From Fagopyrum homotropicum (lineage: Eukaryota > Streptophyta > Magnoliopsida > Caryophyllales > Polygonaceae): a stretch of DNA of 64,000 nucleotides. Both the position numbers and the translations under genes were made by a program. Position 1 is the first letter of the stretch. Each line of letters begins with the position of its first letter. Under the pieces are notes generated by a model. The model did no database searches and was not told where the DNA came from. It was given only the letters and a program-made list of their open reading frames with translations. Positions 20,947-31,547 of the stretch are shown one piece after another. The DNA lies in assembly GCA_033239125.1 (NCBI GenBank), contig BSWB01000001.1, forward strand, positions 60,989,416 to 61,053,415, in the 5' to 3' direction.

Positions 20947-23900
20947 TCTTGGACATCCACCAACCCTTACCAAGTGCTCAATGCTCTTCGTATCACGACC
21001 CACTTGGTCTTGTCTTTTAATATTACTCAGTCATCTTATTCCTCAGGTAAGGAATCGTCACCTTTACCCTTCTCAGGTCTAACACTCGAGATAACTAAAA
21101 AAATCAAATCTAGTGGTCATCCTCTTTGTTCACTTGGCATTGTTATATTATTTATAGATCTCTAATATGTCGTTAGCTCTAACCCTGGCTTCCCACGCAT
21201 TACCCAAGATCTTAAGTGACATAGAATATGTCCGGAATGACGGTATTAGACACAAAGTGATCTTATATCACAGTTATTTGATCATAAATACTCGATAAAT
21301 GCTAACACACCGTCAACATTGTACTCTTGTATCCTCCACTTTTATCGGATTGTAATATCCCTCTAAATCAAAACGCAACTAGGCTTTGTTCCGACATAAC
21401 ATTACACACAAAATCTACTCCGAGATTATACTTTCTTTAAGCACGGTTACTATGTTGCAAGTATGCTCCTGTCGCTTCTCTTGCTTATGTATCTTCGACT
21501 CAGGATGGTAGTTACTCACTTTGAGCTTTCTAGTGCAGGCCATGCACAATACTTTTATTACATCATTAATTCTTCCCTAATCCATCTAGAAAACTCACTC
21601 TAGAGTATTCCATTAGTATAGATTTACAAACTACTTGTCTAGCAACATGCAACAAAGCCATCACTCTTCACTCGGATCCATAATAGGGTACCAGTCTCCT
21701 TCTATTACCTCTACAAGCACATAAGTTTCCGTACAATATTTCCAGTCACTCACATAGCCTATCTCAAGTTTCTTTCAAATAGAATGCATTTCACCAACTA
21801 TCACCATCCTAAACTCGACACGACATCCATCAGTACCCTTGAGCTTCTTGCTTTGTGGGTTAGGACCCACCACACTTCCGCTGCACTACTTTGATTATCC
21901 TGTTGTCACTCATTAATCCTAAGGACCTTTTCTGTAAGTATAAAATGATTGACCCTAAAACTCTTTCTTCTAATTACACCATGAGTCTTATACGGATGAA
22001 GTACCAAGTACCTTCTTTACTTGTCTTAAGAAAAATAAAATAACGATTGAAAAACAACTTCTTCCGCTAACTTTCTTAATTCTTCTACCGTGGATCCAAA
22101 CTCCCTGACTTGACCAAAGCTTGATATTAACTAGCCAAGAAGTAACCCTTGAAACGTTTCTCTTTATACATTTAATTCATCCAAGAAGGTTGTCGTTGCC
22201 TACTTAAGGAAATCCTCTAAGGCGTCGGTAAAGCTACTCCATAGATCCGCCTTCACAAACATCTCTTCTTAACGGCACATAACTCGTCAATACCAAATAA
22301 TCCTTGCACGTCCTTGGTTGACATCGGTCAGTCTATAATTGACTTTTCTGAATTTCATACCTCTACTAGTATTAAACTTTTGGTGCACTTCACCTACTAG
22401 ATTAATTCTTTTATCCTTCTTTAGTTCGTCTTATCTTTCAGTCTTCTGCTTCCTTTGGGACAACTCTCTCTCTCAAGTCTCACTGTGCCATTCGCCTGAC
22501 GTAAAAATTCGTTCCTAACACTCCAGGATAGATGGTAAGCGTCTTGTAGTTCCGATGACTTTTAATTACCTCCCAATTGTAGTCCCTTTACAGGGACCGT
22601 CTGTGTTGATGACCTATGTTCTGTTATAAATGGGGGTTACCGTGGACTCTTGAGTCCACCACACGATTCTCACAAGCACAGGTTCCTTAATCGGCGTTGT
22701 TTGTAATATTTCCTTCCAAATCTCTGTTGACTATGTTACAGGGCTTCGATCCTTTCGATATTGGCGTTGTGATTCTTCTTAGAATTCTTATCTTGAAGGA
22801 AGACAAAACGTCTCCAGGCTTGTGAAGTCTACCTTTCGCTCTTACATTAAGTAGTAAGTCTCCATTCCGTGTTAATTGTGATCTGTAAAAATTTCCTTAG
22901 CTAGTAGGTAAACAGTTGCTTACAACAATCCTTTTATACTTCTTTAGTTCGATCTACCTTCCACCCTCCCGCTTCTTATGGGATAACTCCATTTCTCTAG
23001 TCCGATTGTGTCATTCATCTGGCATAAATAGTCGTTTCAAGTTTCCACGATAGCTTGCAAGCGTCTTTGAAATTCGTATGGCCGTAATGATCACCCACTT
23101 GCAGTTCCTTTTGCATGAACCCTCTGTGTTGATGGCTTAGGTCCCGTGATAATTCGGGTTACCCTGGACTCTCGAGTCTAGCAGGGCCGTTCTCCCATAC
23201 AGATTTCTTCACTGGTGTTGGTGGTAATATCGCCTTCCTGAAACTCCGTTGACCCTGCTACAGGCCTCCATTCTTTGGATATTGGCGTCGCGATTTCTTT
23301 CAAACTTCTTATATTTTCGAGGAGGTCAAACCCTCTCCACACTTGTGGGGTTTGCCTTTTCGCTTTAACACTCAATTGTAGGTCTTCATTTCTTGCACCG
23401 TAGATTCTCACACCCGGATTGACACTCTGCCTCTTCTTGTTTCTCATGCCCATAATAGTCTATGGGACATCCGTCTCGATTGTAATGTCCTCGATTCTGC
23501 AATCTTGGTTGTACTCGATTCTACTTGTCTCATTCCAATTTTGCTATCTCTACTCCGCACTCTTGTAGTCTCTTGCATGGTTCTTCTAATTCCATCTCTC
23601 GGCCTCGTATGCCCGACTACCTTGTACGACCTTCTAACTGAACTGACTCAGGAATTCCTTCCTCATCTAATCGTGATTGTGGCAAAAATTATCTTCACAA
23701 CTTTACTTCCTTGCTCCCTTGTTCTCTGGATGAGTTGTAAGGATCACCAAGTGGCCCACCTGAGTATAATACTCAATTCAAGGTCTGATTCCATTGCCTC
23801 GTTTTGGACTCTTCAAGTCCGCTACTGATTTATCATGAGGCGATAATCGCTTCGTGATATCACGACTAAAGGATATAAAATATCCTTTAGGATACTAACA

Positions 23901-24159
23901 AGCTAAGCATACAGATGTATATAACATATAATAGTAAACCTCATAAAAATTCTATATACTCACTCCTATCAATCCAAGTTACAGAGATCCACGGAGAGCA
24001 ATGGTGGTCCGACGTACTACTAACCCAACAACCCGACTATGCGTGTGTGTAAAAAAAAACAAAAATCCGTTTTGAAAATTTTAGACCCCTTTTGGGTTCT
24101 AGTTATTTTATACATTTGGTCTTTCAAAAGATTGCAAGTGCCATTGTTTCCAACCTAGA
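20947..24159 (-). other. Element B internal region, coding not recognisable
   Basis: No frame exceeds about 107 codons. I looked on both strands for zinc knuckle, protease DTG, YXDD and HHCC/DDE signatures and saw none that I would defend. A diverged tandem duplication of about 520 bp occupies 22422-23420. The region may be the non-coding body of a LARD-like non-autonomous element, or coding sequence decayed beyond reading by eye. Confidence 0.5.
22422..23420. repeat. Diverged tandem duplication, about 520 bp unit
   Basis: Blocks align at a constant offset near 520: TTTAGTTCG at 22421/22941, CTGTGTTGATG at about 22600/23125, TGGACTCTTGAGTC against TGGACTCTCGAGTC, and GATATTGGCGT at about 22757/23278. 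Similarity is roughly 70 percent by eye. It is an old duplication inside element B. Confidence 0.7.
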
Positions 24160-24171
24160 GCTCTGATACCA
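24160..24171 (-). other. Primer binding site of element B, initiator tRNA-Met
   Basis: On the minus strand TGGTATCAGAGC, an exact match to the common plant tRNA-Met primer site, starts 3 bases after the 5' LTR end GGGTGTTACA. This fixes B's orientation. Confidence 0.9.
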
Positions 24172-24174
24172 TAT

Positions 24175-26077
24175 TGTAACACCCCAAATTCAGAGAACTC
24201 GGGGAGCTACTGGTTAGGACCTCACAATGGGTCCCGACCTTAGTTTGACAACAATTTTACTTGGATCTTACAACAAGGCACAAAAGTATTTAAAACATTT
24301 GAAAACTTTAAACAATATATACATGGAGAATATGTATCAGCCTTACAAGAAAAGATACTAAAACGACGCAAATGAAGAACAGAAGACATTCCCGTCCCCA
24401 ACTAAATGAGTACGTGGACCCGGCTGACCATTTCCTCCGGATCTCTCTACAACTGTCTTAACCTGCAAGGCAACTACAAGCGGTATAAAACCGTTAGCTA
24501 ACATTCTATGCATAAGGATAAAGGTAAAAGCACAAACACACAACATACACAATCAACATGCAACACTCAGTCCTTTTATTATCTTTAATTAGGTGATAGA
24601 TTATAACTAATGATACTTATTTTGTGACACGAGGGATTCCCAAACCTCGCCCCTAATCCCGTTTACCAACAAGGAATGGTGCTAATGCATCTGACCGTCT
24701 ACCTGCCTGGACTGGTACAGGGAACCTCCTAGACTCTTGCAAGAGCTAGGCAGATGATGTCACGACTCGCTATCATACACTTGGGTCAATTACGTAATAT
24801 AATAAAGTCGGCCTAATCCAGTTTCGTTATTATCCTAGCTAGCAAACACCACTCATACACAATACACTCATACAAGAAGCCAACTAAGTAAGTCCGTAGA
24901 CTTAGCTGAATCAAGTCAAAATCCTGAAACAATGTTACTACTTGATTCCGCAATAACAACAACTCAACCACCTGATTATGATAAGACAAACTTAGATCAA
25001 CCACACATTCACCTCTTAGAAGTTCTTTAACTTCTAAATCCGTAACATCCATTAAGAAAGAAACCCACTAGCCTTATTAGTATAAAGAAAACGGTAATAC
25101 CCCTAAGTCCGGAAAGCTCAAGATACTAATAAGAGTTAAACTCAGCCACTCACCGACATCACTAGCGTTTACTAAGCGAGTTACCGCTTAATCTGTGCAT
25201 ACAAACATAAAGGAGATGTTACTATATATATATATATATGTATATATACACACTCTGATGGTTCAAGACACTAAACTAACAGTATTAATCTAGACCTAAA
25301 CTAACAGTACTAATCTAAGCTAAACTAACAGTACTAATCTAGGCTAAACTAACAGACCACACTAACTAACCACTATGAACAACACAACCTCTATACAAAT
25401 TCCTAACCTTGAACAGATCAAACCTTGGCTTAGCAGCAACTTCCTACACCACTCGGCATAACTTACACGTCTTAACCACCCACTTCACTACCATGGCTAC
25501 TCTGCGACGAAAAATTAAACTAAACCGAAGGAGAGACTCACCGGAAGGCATGATTCGACGTTGGGACGACTGCCTAGAGGAGTCCAGTCGATTTACGGCG
25601 CACCTGGTATGGACAGATCTCGACTCGCAACCGGTGACAGGCATGCTTTTCGGTCGCCGTCGGTTGCGCACCATGCCGAAGGTCTGCACGGTCCACTACA
25701 CGTCGCTATTCCATTAAGAAGCAAGGCATGACGAAGAAGGACGGAAAACAAGGCCCGAAGACTAACCTTGATTCCGACAACAGGTTGTGAGGAAGACGAA
25801 GAGGCCTACTTCCATGATGTTGCAACGTTCATTGATGGAGCGAGTTCCTTTGCCGGCGCTTGTGTGTGAAAGTCTAGAACTCCCGTTACCGGCGTCTTGT
25901 GAAGGCTGGTGAAAGAGAGACATGCAACGTGCTAGGGTTTTGGCGTGCAAAGAAACGCTATAGAGTTATTCAAGAAGGCGAGATATGGGGAGATAGGAGA
26001 GAGGTGGATCCGTAGAGTGGGATAGAGGGTGGGTAAAAGTTGGAAGCTGCTCATGTGGAAGAGATTGGCCCAGCTGG
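24175..26077 (-). mobile_element. 5' LTR of element B, inner part (interrupted by element A)
   Basis: It starts TGTAACACCCC at 24175 on the plus strand and runs to the insertion point of A; the rest is at 39196-39488. It includes a (TA)n run near 25221-25238 and about four copies of a 24-25 bp repeat CTAAACTAACAGTACTAATC at 25271-25355. These lie in the 1.1 kb segment deleted from the other LTR. Total LTR length is about 2191 bp once A and one target copy are removed. Confidence 0.85.
25271..25355 (+). repeat. Short tandem repeat, 24-25 bp unit, about 3.5 copies
   Basis: The phrase CTAAACTAACAGTACTAATC plus TAGAC/TAAG/TAGG recurs at 25271, 25296, 25320 and 25344. It is next to a (TA)n run in the U3 region of the B 5' LTR, a common place for enhancer-like minisatellites in LTRs. 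Confidence 0.8.
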
Positions 26078-27704
26078 TGTTCGCTTAAAAAGTGTGTGCG
26101 TCAAAGTCTTAAATTTATATCTAGAACTCAAAGCAAAGCGAACCCGCAGTGTACGGATCAGTTGTAGTAAGGTAAGAATTCCAGAGTCGAACTCAGGGAT
26201 TTGATGAGAATAAATTCAACTTCAATTATCTAGCGAAAATGCAAAAGCTTTTGTGATCAAATAAGGGTAAAATGATTCCAAGGATTCAAGTATCCGATTT
26301 CGGCTTTAGATTCAAGACACTTTTATAGATATAGGACAGAGTTTATATTGCCAAGATTAAATGTTCAAAAGTAGATATCGTACGGTGAAGTTCCGAAACC
26401 TATATAACTAATCTAAAGATTCTCTCTATAAGGGTTGTTGAGGCTAAAATATAGAAAGATCTTAAGACAAGAATTATGTTCAAACTAACTGTCTAAACTC
26501 CAGGATATGACTCTCCAAAGCAAGAATAGATAGCACACTTAGAATCTTAATAAAGGATGTTGAGTCTCTTTACTACCCAAATCTTGAAATCTTAATCTAT
26601 TAAATGTAGAATCAGGTTTGAAGTGTCTTCATACATTCAATTAGAGGGTAAAAAGGTTAATCAAGGTTGGGATTTAGGCAAGGATTAGTTTTGATTAAAG
26701 ATTGATTCAATTAAGGTTCGTCAGAAGAATAAATCGGGCTGTTCATAAGAAAATCGGCCGATTTACTCAAGAACAGTCCGATTTTCCTGTTATCGCAAAA
26801 CTAAAATCTAAACTCTCAGGGTCCTAATGATTGAATGAGTTCAATCTATCATCATCTAAGCCTTAATCATCAACTATTCTCCCCAGAATCACAAAGGTTT
26901 TAGCCAACCATTTTCAAAATCGAATCAAATTAATTATTGAGAGAAATATCACAAAGAAACCGAATCTTGAATAAAAATTCCAAAAACCTTCAAATCTGTA
27001 AACGATTGTCAAACAAATCAATGTATCTCTTAAACAACTCAAATTCGTGCTCAGAAACAGCAAGTACTTCAATGAACAAAGAAATCTCACAACTAGAATT
27101 CAAATTTACTTCCCGGCAAAGAATACTTCAATCTTCCTCCAAGAATCTTCAAATTCTCTCAAACGTCTAAAGATTTCCCGCTGTGGCCTCCCCGTTTTCG
27201 TTCCTAGGGTTCTCCTCTATAGTTTCTTGCAAGTGGGCCGTTTGGCAAAACTCTCCTCTAGCCCAAAAGAATTGGGCTTTGTGTCGTCTTTTCATTTGGC
27301 CGAAAAACAGAATAAATCGACCCAGGCGATTTATGCACAAAATCGTTCGAATTCTTGAAGGGAAAATCGTCCGATTTATGTACATATTGGCACGATTTTC
27401 TTCAACAGAAAGTGCTCTAATCTTGGCTCGTTTTCTATGCTTCTCCTTTGCAATTCCTTAGCTCTTTATGACTCCTTTAAGATTCCTTTAGCTTCCTTAA
27501 CATCCTTAGATGCTCCTTACTCCGCTTTTGCTCCCAATTCCACTCCATTTACCTATAATTCATCAAAAACTCGTGTAGACCTCTATTTCCGACAAATGAT
27601 TGAATAGAACATAAAAGTCACACAAAATCTCTCTAAATGCAAGGTAAACTGAGACAATCTTCTATAATATGCATGAATATGATGATACATAATTCATGTC
27701 ATCA
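26078..27704 (-). mobile_element. 3' LTR of element A
   Basis: 1627 bp, minus-strand start TGATGACATGAATTATG and end TTAAGCGAACA. Word clusters of the AAATCGGCCGATTT type lie at 26733-26795 and 27311-27400. It is nearly identical to 37569-39195. Confidence 0.92.
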
Positions 27705-27721
27705 AAATACCCCATACTTGG
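27705..27721 (-). other. Polypurine tract of element A
   Basis: On the minus strand CCAAGTATGGGGTATTTT lies directly before the LTR start TGATGACATG. It is the plus-strand primer site for second-strand synthesis. A similar purine tract occurs 1.2 kb earlier, near 28920-28940. Confidence 0.8.
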
Positions 27722-29013
27722 CCCTTGCTTGTCCCTAAGCAAGAGTCAAATTTAGAATACAAGATGTCATTGATCATGTATGTATGAAAACTCAAAAACT
27801 TTTCTTTTGATAGTGCTTCTCTTTATTGGATCACCCTCAAAGTGATGTTTCAAGGCATAAAAAGGCAAAGTTTGTATCAATGATAACTATAAGATGGACT
27901 AACTTCCTTTTCTTTCTTGAAAACACAAATAAAGGACATGATAAAGGTGTAGAGGTAATCAAAGTCAAACAAATCTAAGCCATGAAGTCTTAAACATATG
28001 CATAAAAGTCTCAAGGTCTTCTAATCAAAGAAAAGGTTCAAGAAACGTATTAAGGGAAGGAATTCTTTTTGGCAATTGTGGTGCTAATCCGGGAAAGAGG
28101 AACACATAATACCTTCAAGATTTTTCTTCACCGCACATGCTTTGCATGTAGAAAGCTTTGCTTTCATTATACTTTACTTTTTGAGAGTATGGACAGCGGT
28201 GCACAAAAACCGAAGCCTAGGAGATTGGCGTTTCTCAATTTCGAGATGCCTCAAACCCTTGATGCACATACCATATCCCGTTAGGACTTGTCGTTCAATC
28301 GGACTTTGGCAAGACACAAACACCCGGCTATGTGAATGGTGCCGAGTTACTCGTCCTCATGTTCGACGTCCCCAAACTTATAAAATTCTGCACTTTCTTT
28401 CAATACATTTTTCCTTGGCCCTCCCACATCAAACATGCCTTTTTCTATCACTTATCCTAATTCCCGGACGGTAAAAGGAGGGTTACATATTTCATTAAGG
28501 GGCTAGCATGATCAAGATATGAGAAAAGAAAAGAGGTGAATTGCCTTAGTCATCCTTATATGATGTAAAAGAACTTGCAATATAGCTTCGACTATTATTT
28601 CATTCTCTTATCAAAACAACTAAATCATATAACTTATTCGTGCGTTCAAGTAACAAAAGTAAACTCATTCATGCTATGATTAACATCTCAACACAACTAA
28701 GCATCTTTTTGCCTATCCATATACACAATTCTCATCATAGAGGTCATTTCCATCATAAGAAGCACAAAAAATTTTTGAAAATTCATGGGATTTGAAAAAG
28801 ATCATGCAAATGCAAGTGTCATAATGGAAAGCAAGTAGTGCAAGAGTTATTACAAGCCAAGTCATCAAGAGTAGTGCAAATGTCATAAAGTGCTAAGATG
28901 AACATAAGGTATTGTAAGTACCCCCACCCCATACTTGACATCCACATTGTCCCCAATGTGAAAATCAAGCATAGAAAGGAGAAAAATACTTACAATGTAA
29001 AAGAAGTGGAAGC
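27722..29013 (-). other. Element A non-coding region between env-position ORF and PPT
   Basis: No coding signal. Just after the ORF (minus strand, about 28920-28955) is a hairpin-like ACATTGGGGACAATGTG followed by CAAGTATGGGGTGGGGG, a second PPT-like tract. The rest is AT-rich and aligns in phrases with the same region of element C (for example the CCGGGAAAGAGG/CCGGGAATGGAA and CTTTGGCAAG blocks). Confidence 0.6.
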
Positions 29014-30501
29014 TTAATCCTTTGTCGGCGGTGGAGGTGGTGGATAAGGGTACATCGGTGGGGTAGGATCGTAGAAGTGGCCGAACTGGTGGTAGTACAA
29101 GTCTCTCATCTGGCCGTCATAGGATGAATGCCTAGCGTCTATCTCCTGTCTGTAGTTCCTGAACTGAGTGCTCAAGGTCTCGTAGTCGGTGTGGAGAGCA
29201 TGATAGTCGGTGCTGAGGCTCTGGAAGCTAGTGACTAGCTCCCTAAAGTGGCGCGGAGGGCGACGTCCTCGTCCATGTCCTGGGGCACGTGAAAATGAGC
29301 GGCGAGGTGGCTGCATGTCATCCTCCGTCTCCTCATCGCCTCTACTAGTCCTGCTAGGTCCTGCACCATGAGTGTCGGTGTCCATGGCATCCGTAGCATG
29401 TCCGCTATGAGTATCACTCTCAAACTCGAGCATGGTCCCCTGTCCTCCATCCTCATCCTCCTCCTCAGAGTCACCTGCATCATCATCATCATAGTAAGTA
29501 GGAGGAGAGAACTCCTCAAGCATCGACTCGAACGTCTCCTTCCAGTTTCTCTTGTTCCGAATAGTGTATTCGGACTTCCATATGATCTCGGATGGCTTCT
29601 TCTTTGGATCCTTGTGCCATGGCATGGGCACATGAAGTGTTCCTCTCCCTCGAGGAATCAAGACCTGTCGAACAACCAACCGCTGGGAGCCTAATGGAAG
29701 GGCACTCTCAGCTAGAGTGCATCCAGAGAAGTCCAATCCCATTGTCTTAGCCACATGAGTGACAAGACCTCCTGCACAAATATCGCCCTTAGCTTTGTTG
29801 GCTATCTTTCCTAGATAGTCGGCAAGCATGGTGGCAATGTCGGGGGTGGTGGTGGATGTCATGCAGTAGAGAATGAAAAGCTCGTCAGCCTTGAGCTTCT
29901 GTGGAGTCTCTGTCCGTGCAAATAGGCTCTCGTTGAGAACTCGATGTACTACCTTGAAGGAGAGGTTGTACATGCTAGTCTCCTTGGAATTTCCGGGCCT
30001 CCATTTGTCTCCTCCGTATTCACCCACTGAAATAGCCTTCCAAAAGTCACTAGCACGAACACCTCTAGCAAAAGTGCCTGCATCTGAATAAGAGAAGCTA
30101 AACAAGTCTCCAAAAGTGGCAATGGACATAGAGTGGTCTTGGCTCATGAGGCGGAAAGTGACCATCCTTTCCCTAGGGTCATGTTCGAATGTGCTAAGGA
30201 ACTCTAGGGTGATTTCGGTATAAGCATCCTCCCTAATCGTAGCAAACTGGCTCAGCCCAGCCCTGTCAAGCATCATATCAACATCCTCTCGAACAAACAA
30301 TGAATCTAAGTCATCTAGCACTATGTAGCGAGGAGGGGTGAATGGGCGATCTATGATGCGTTCATAACGTTTCTTGTGCTTGGATAGGGGAGGGGGAAGC
30401 TTAGGGATGTGTTGAGGTGGTGGTGGAGGTGGGGGAGGGGCTTTGGAAGAAGATCCCTTCTTCTTCCCCGTGTTTCTAGTTATCCTCTTAACAATATCCA
30501 T
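29014..30501 (-). CDS. Env-position protein of element A (Athila ORF1-type), 495 aa
   Basis: An intact 495-codon frame downstream of pol. It has a basic, proline-rich N-terminus (KKKGSSSKAPPPPPPPP), a central folded region of about 250 residues with LDSLFVREDVDMML, ITLEFLSTFEHDPRERMVTF and FGDLFSFS motifs, an acidic stretch with DDDD and EEEDEDGG, an RGRR basic patch, a short heptad-like segment (LVTSFQSLSTDYHALHTDYE) and a YPYPPPPPP end. The central part resembles the ATHILA ORF-1 type family of unknown function. I see no signal peptide or transmembrane segment, so it is not an obvious envelope protein. Element D carries a relative at 54571-55925. Intactness in an element with broken gag is notable. 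Confidence 0.7.
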   Translation of the reverse strand: MDIVKRITRNTGKKKGSSSKAPPPPPPPPQHIPKLPPPLSKHKKRYERIIDRPFTPPRYIVLDDLDSLFVREDVDMMLDRAGLSQFATIREDAYTEITLEFLSTFEHDPRERMVTFRLMSQDHSMSIATFGDLFSFSYSDAGTFARGVRASDFWKAISVGEYGGDKWRPGNSKETSMYNLSFKVVHRVLNESLFARTETPQKLKADELFILYCMTSTTTPDIATMLADYLGKIANKAKGDICAGGLVTHVAKTMGLDFSGCTLAESALPLGSQRLVVRQVLIPRGRGTLHVPMPWHKDPKKKPSEIIWKSEYTIRNKRNWKETFESMLEEFSPPTYYDDDDAGDSEEEDEDGGQGTMLEFESDTHSGHATDAMDTDTHGAGPSRTSRGDEETEDDMQPPRRSFSRAPGHGRGRRPPRHFRELVTSFQSLSTDYHALHTDYETLSTQFRNYRQEIDARHSSYDGQMRDLYYHQFGHFYDPTPPMYPYPPPPPPTKD

Positions 30502-31031
30502 TCTGAGTCAAAAAATCGGCCTGTTCTTGGTGAAAATCGTCCGATTTTTCTGGGCTGGGTCGATTTTTCTGTCGATTTCAACGATTCTCACAATTCTGTA
30601 AAGTTCTGTTCAATCTATCACCACATACAGTCTCCTACAATGATTCCTAAGCAGATTCCTCAATCAATTCCAACAAACAAACACTTCCTAAGCAAACTTC
30701 AATTTCGAATTAGAAACTTAGGTTTTGGAAAGAAAAACCTGAATTCCTTATGGAGGAGTCGATTGCCGTGCTTGTTGTTGCTAGATCCTTATTCCTTGTT
30801 GAAAATGCTTCAATTTGGAGCCAATAATCACTCAAAATGATTAAGGAATGAGGATTGTAGGGTATGGGCGATTTTCGGCGTTCTTGAGAAGGGGAAGTCG
30901 AGAGTGGAGGGTTGTGGAATGAGGAAGATCGACTGGTTGAGTCTTTATATAGGGTCGAGAAAATGTGAAGAAAATCGGCCGATTTTTAAGGTCGATTTAA
31001 TCGTCGGGGCGATTTTTCTCTGATTCCAAAG

Positions 31032-31262
31032 AAAATCGGACGAATTATTTTGGCAGGTCGATCTCTAGGTCGATTTTTCTTCCTGTTGTCAAAAATCGCC
31101 TTGCTTTGCTTCTGAATCGACCGATTTACTTCAGGTAACTCGATTTTTCTCTGAACACATGCAAAATCGGACGATTTATTATGATAGGTCGATCTCCAGG
31201 TCGATTTATCTTCCTGTTGCCAAAAATCGCCTTGCTCTGCTCTTGAATCGACCGATTTACTA
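31032..31262 (-). repeat. Tandem duplicated word module, about 128 bp period
   Basis: Two copies share, in order, AAAATCGGACGA, AGGTCGATCTC, AGGTCGATTT, CTTCCTGTTG, AAAAATCGCCTTGCT and GAATCGACCGATTTACT (starting at 31034 and 31162). Variation is concentrated between the words. Confidence 0.8.
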
Positions 31263-31485
31263 AGTGTATCTCGATTTTCTTCCTTATTCTTCATGGATCT
31301 TGAAGATTTAACTGATTTGTGCTCCCTTTTTCCATGGATCTCTCATTTTGAACCTAAATTCTTGCGATTAATGACACGACAAACCAAGAGTGCATCGAGG
31401 AACAAATAAAAAAACGAAAACAAAGACATAAAACAACTAATCTACTCTAACTAAGTGATGAAAAGAAGGAAAAATATACTATCAT

Positions 31486-31532
31486 GGGTTGCCTCCCAAG
31501 AAGCGCTTGATTTATAGTCTTTAGCTGGACGG
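31486..31532 (-). promoter_or_regulatory. Conserved post-pol motif (CTTGGGAGGCAACCC)
   Basis: Just downstream of the pol stop on the minus strand lies GTCCAGCTAAAGAC, then AAGCGCTTCTTGGGAGGCAA and CCC. Element D has the same block at 53762-53806 (GTCGAGCCAACGAC, then GCGCTGCTCGGGAGGCAACC). From general knowledge this block recurs in Athila/Tat-type elements of many plants. Its role is not established; a splice, RNA-processing or internal initiation signal for the env-position ORF is possible. Confidence 0.6.
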
Positions 31533-31547
31533 TGTAAGGTTTTGCGT

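Larger units (their letters stand above)
30502..31547 (-). other. Element A spacer between pol and env-position ORF, rich in AAATCG words
   Basis: About 1 kb without a coding frame. It holds at least a dozen AAATCGG/CCGATTT half sites and several full palindromes, some in a tandem duplicated unit (31032-31262), a TATATAGGG-like stretch near 30945, and the conserved CTTGGGAGGCAACCC motif close to the pol stop. It could be a promoter or leader for the downstream ORF. Confidence 0.6.

Noticed and set aside
23178..23453. 91-codon minus-strand frame as a possible gag or protease
   Set aside because: It overlaps one unit of the 520-bp duplication and shows no knuckle, protease or other motif. The sister unit does not keep the frame.
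26937..27461. Overlapping frames of 77-103 codons, repeated at 38428-38849
   Set aside because: They lie within both LTRs of element A on the strand opposite to its transcription, and are present twice only because the LTRs are identical.
29014..30501. Calling the env-position ORF a true envelope gene
   Set aside because: No signal peptide, membrane segment or fusion-like region is visible. Proline-rich and acidic tracts point to a soluble protein.
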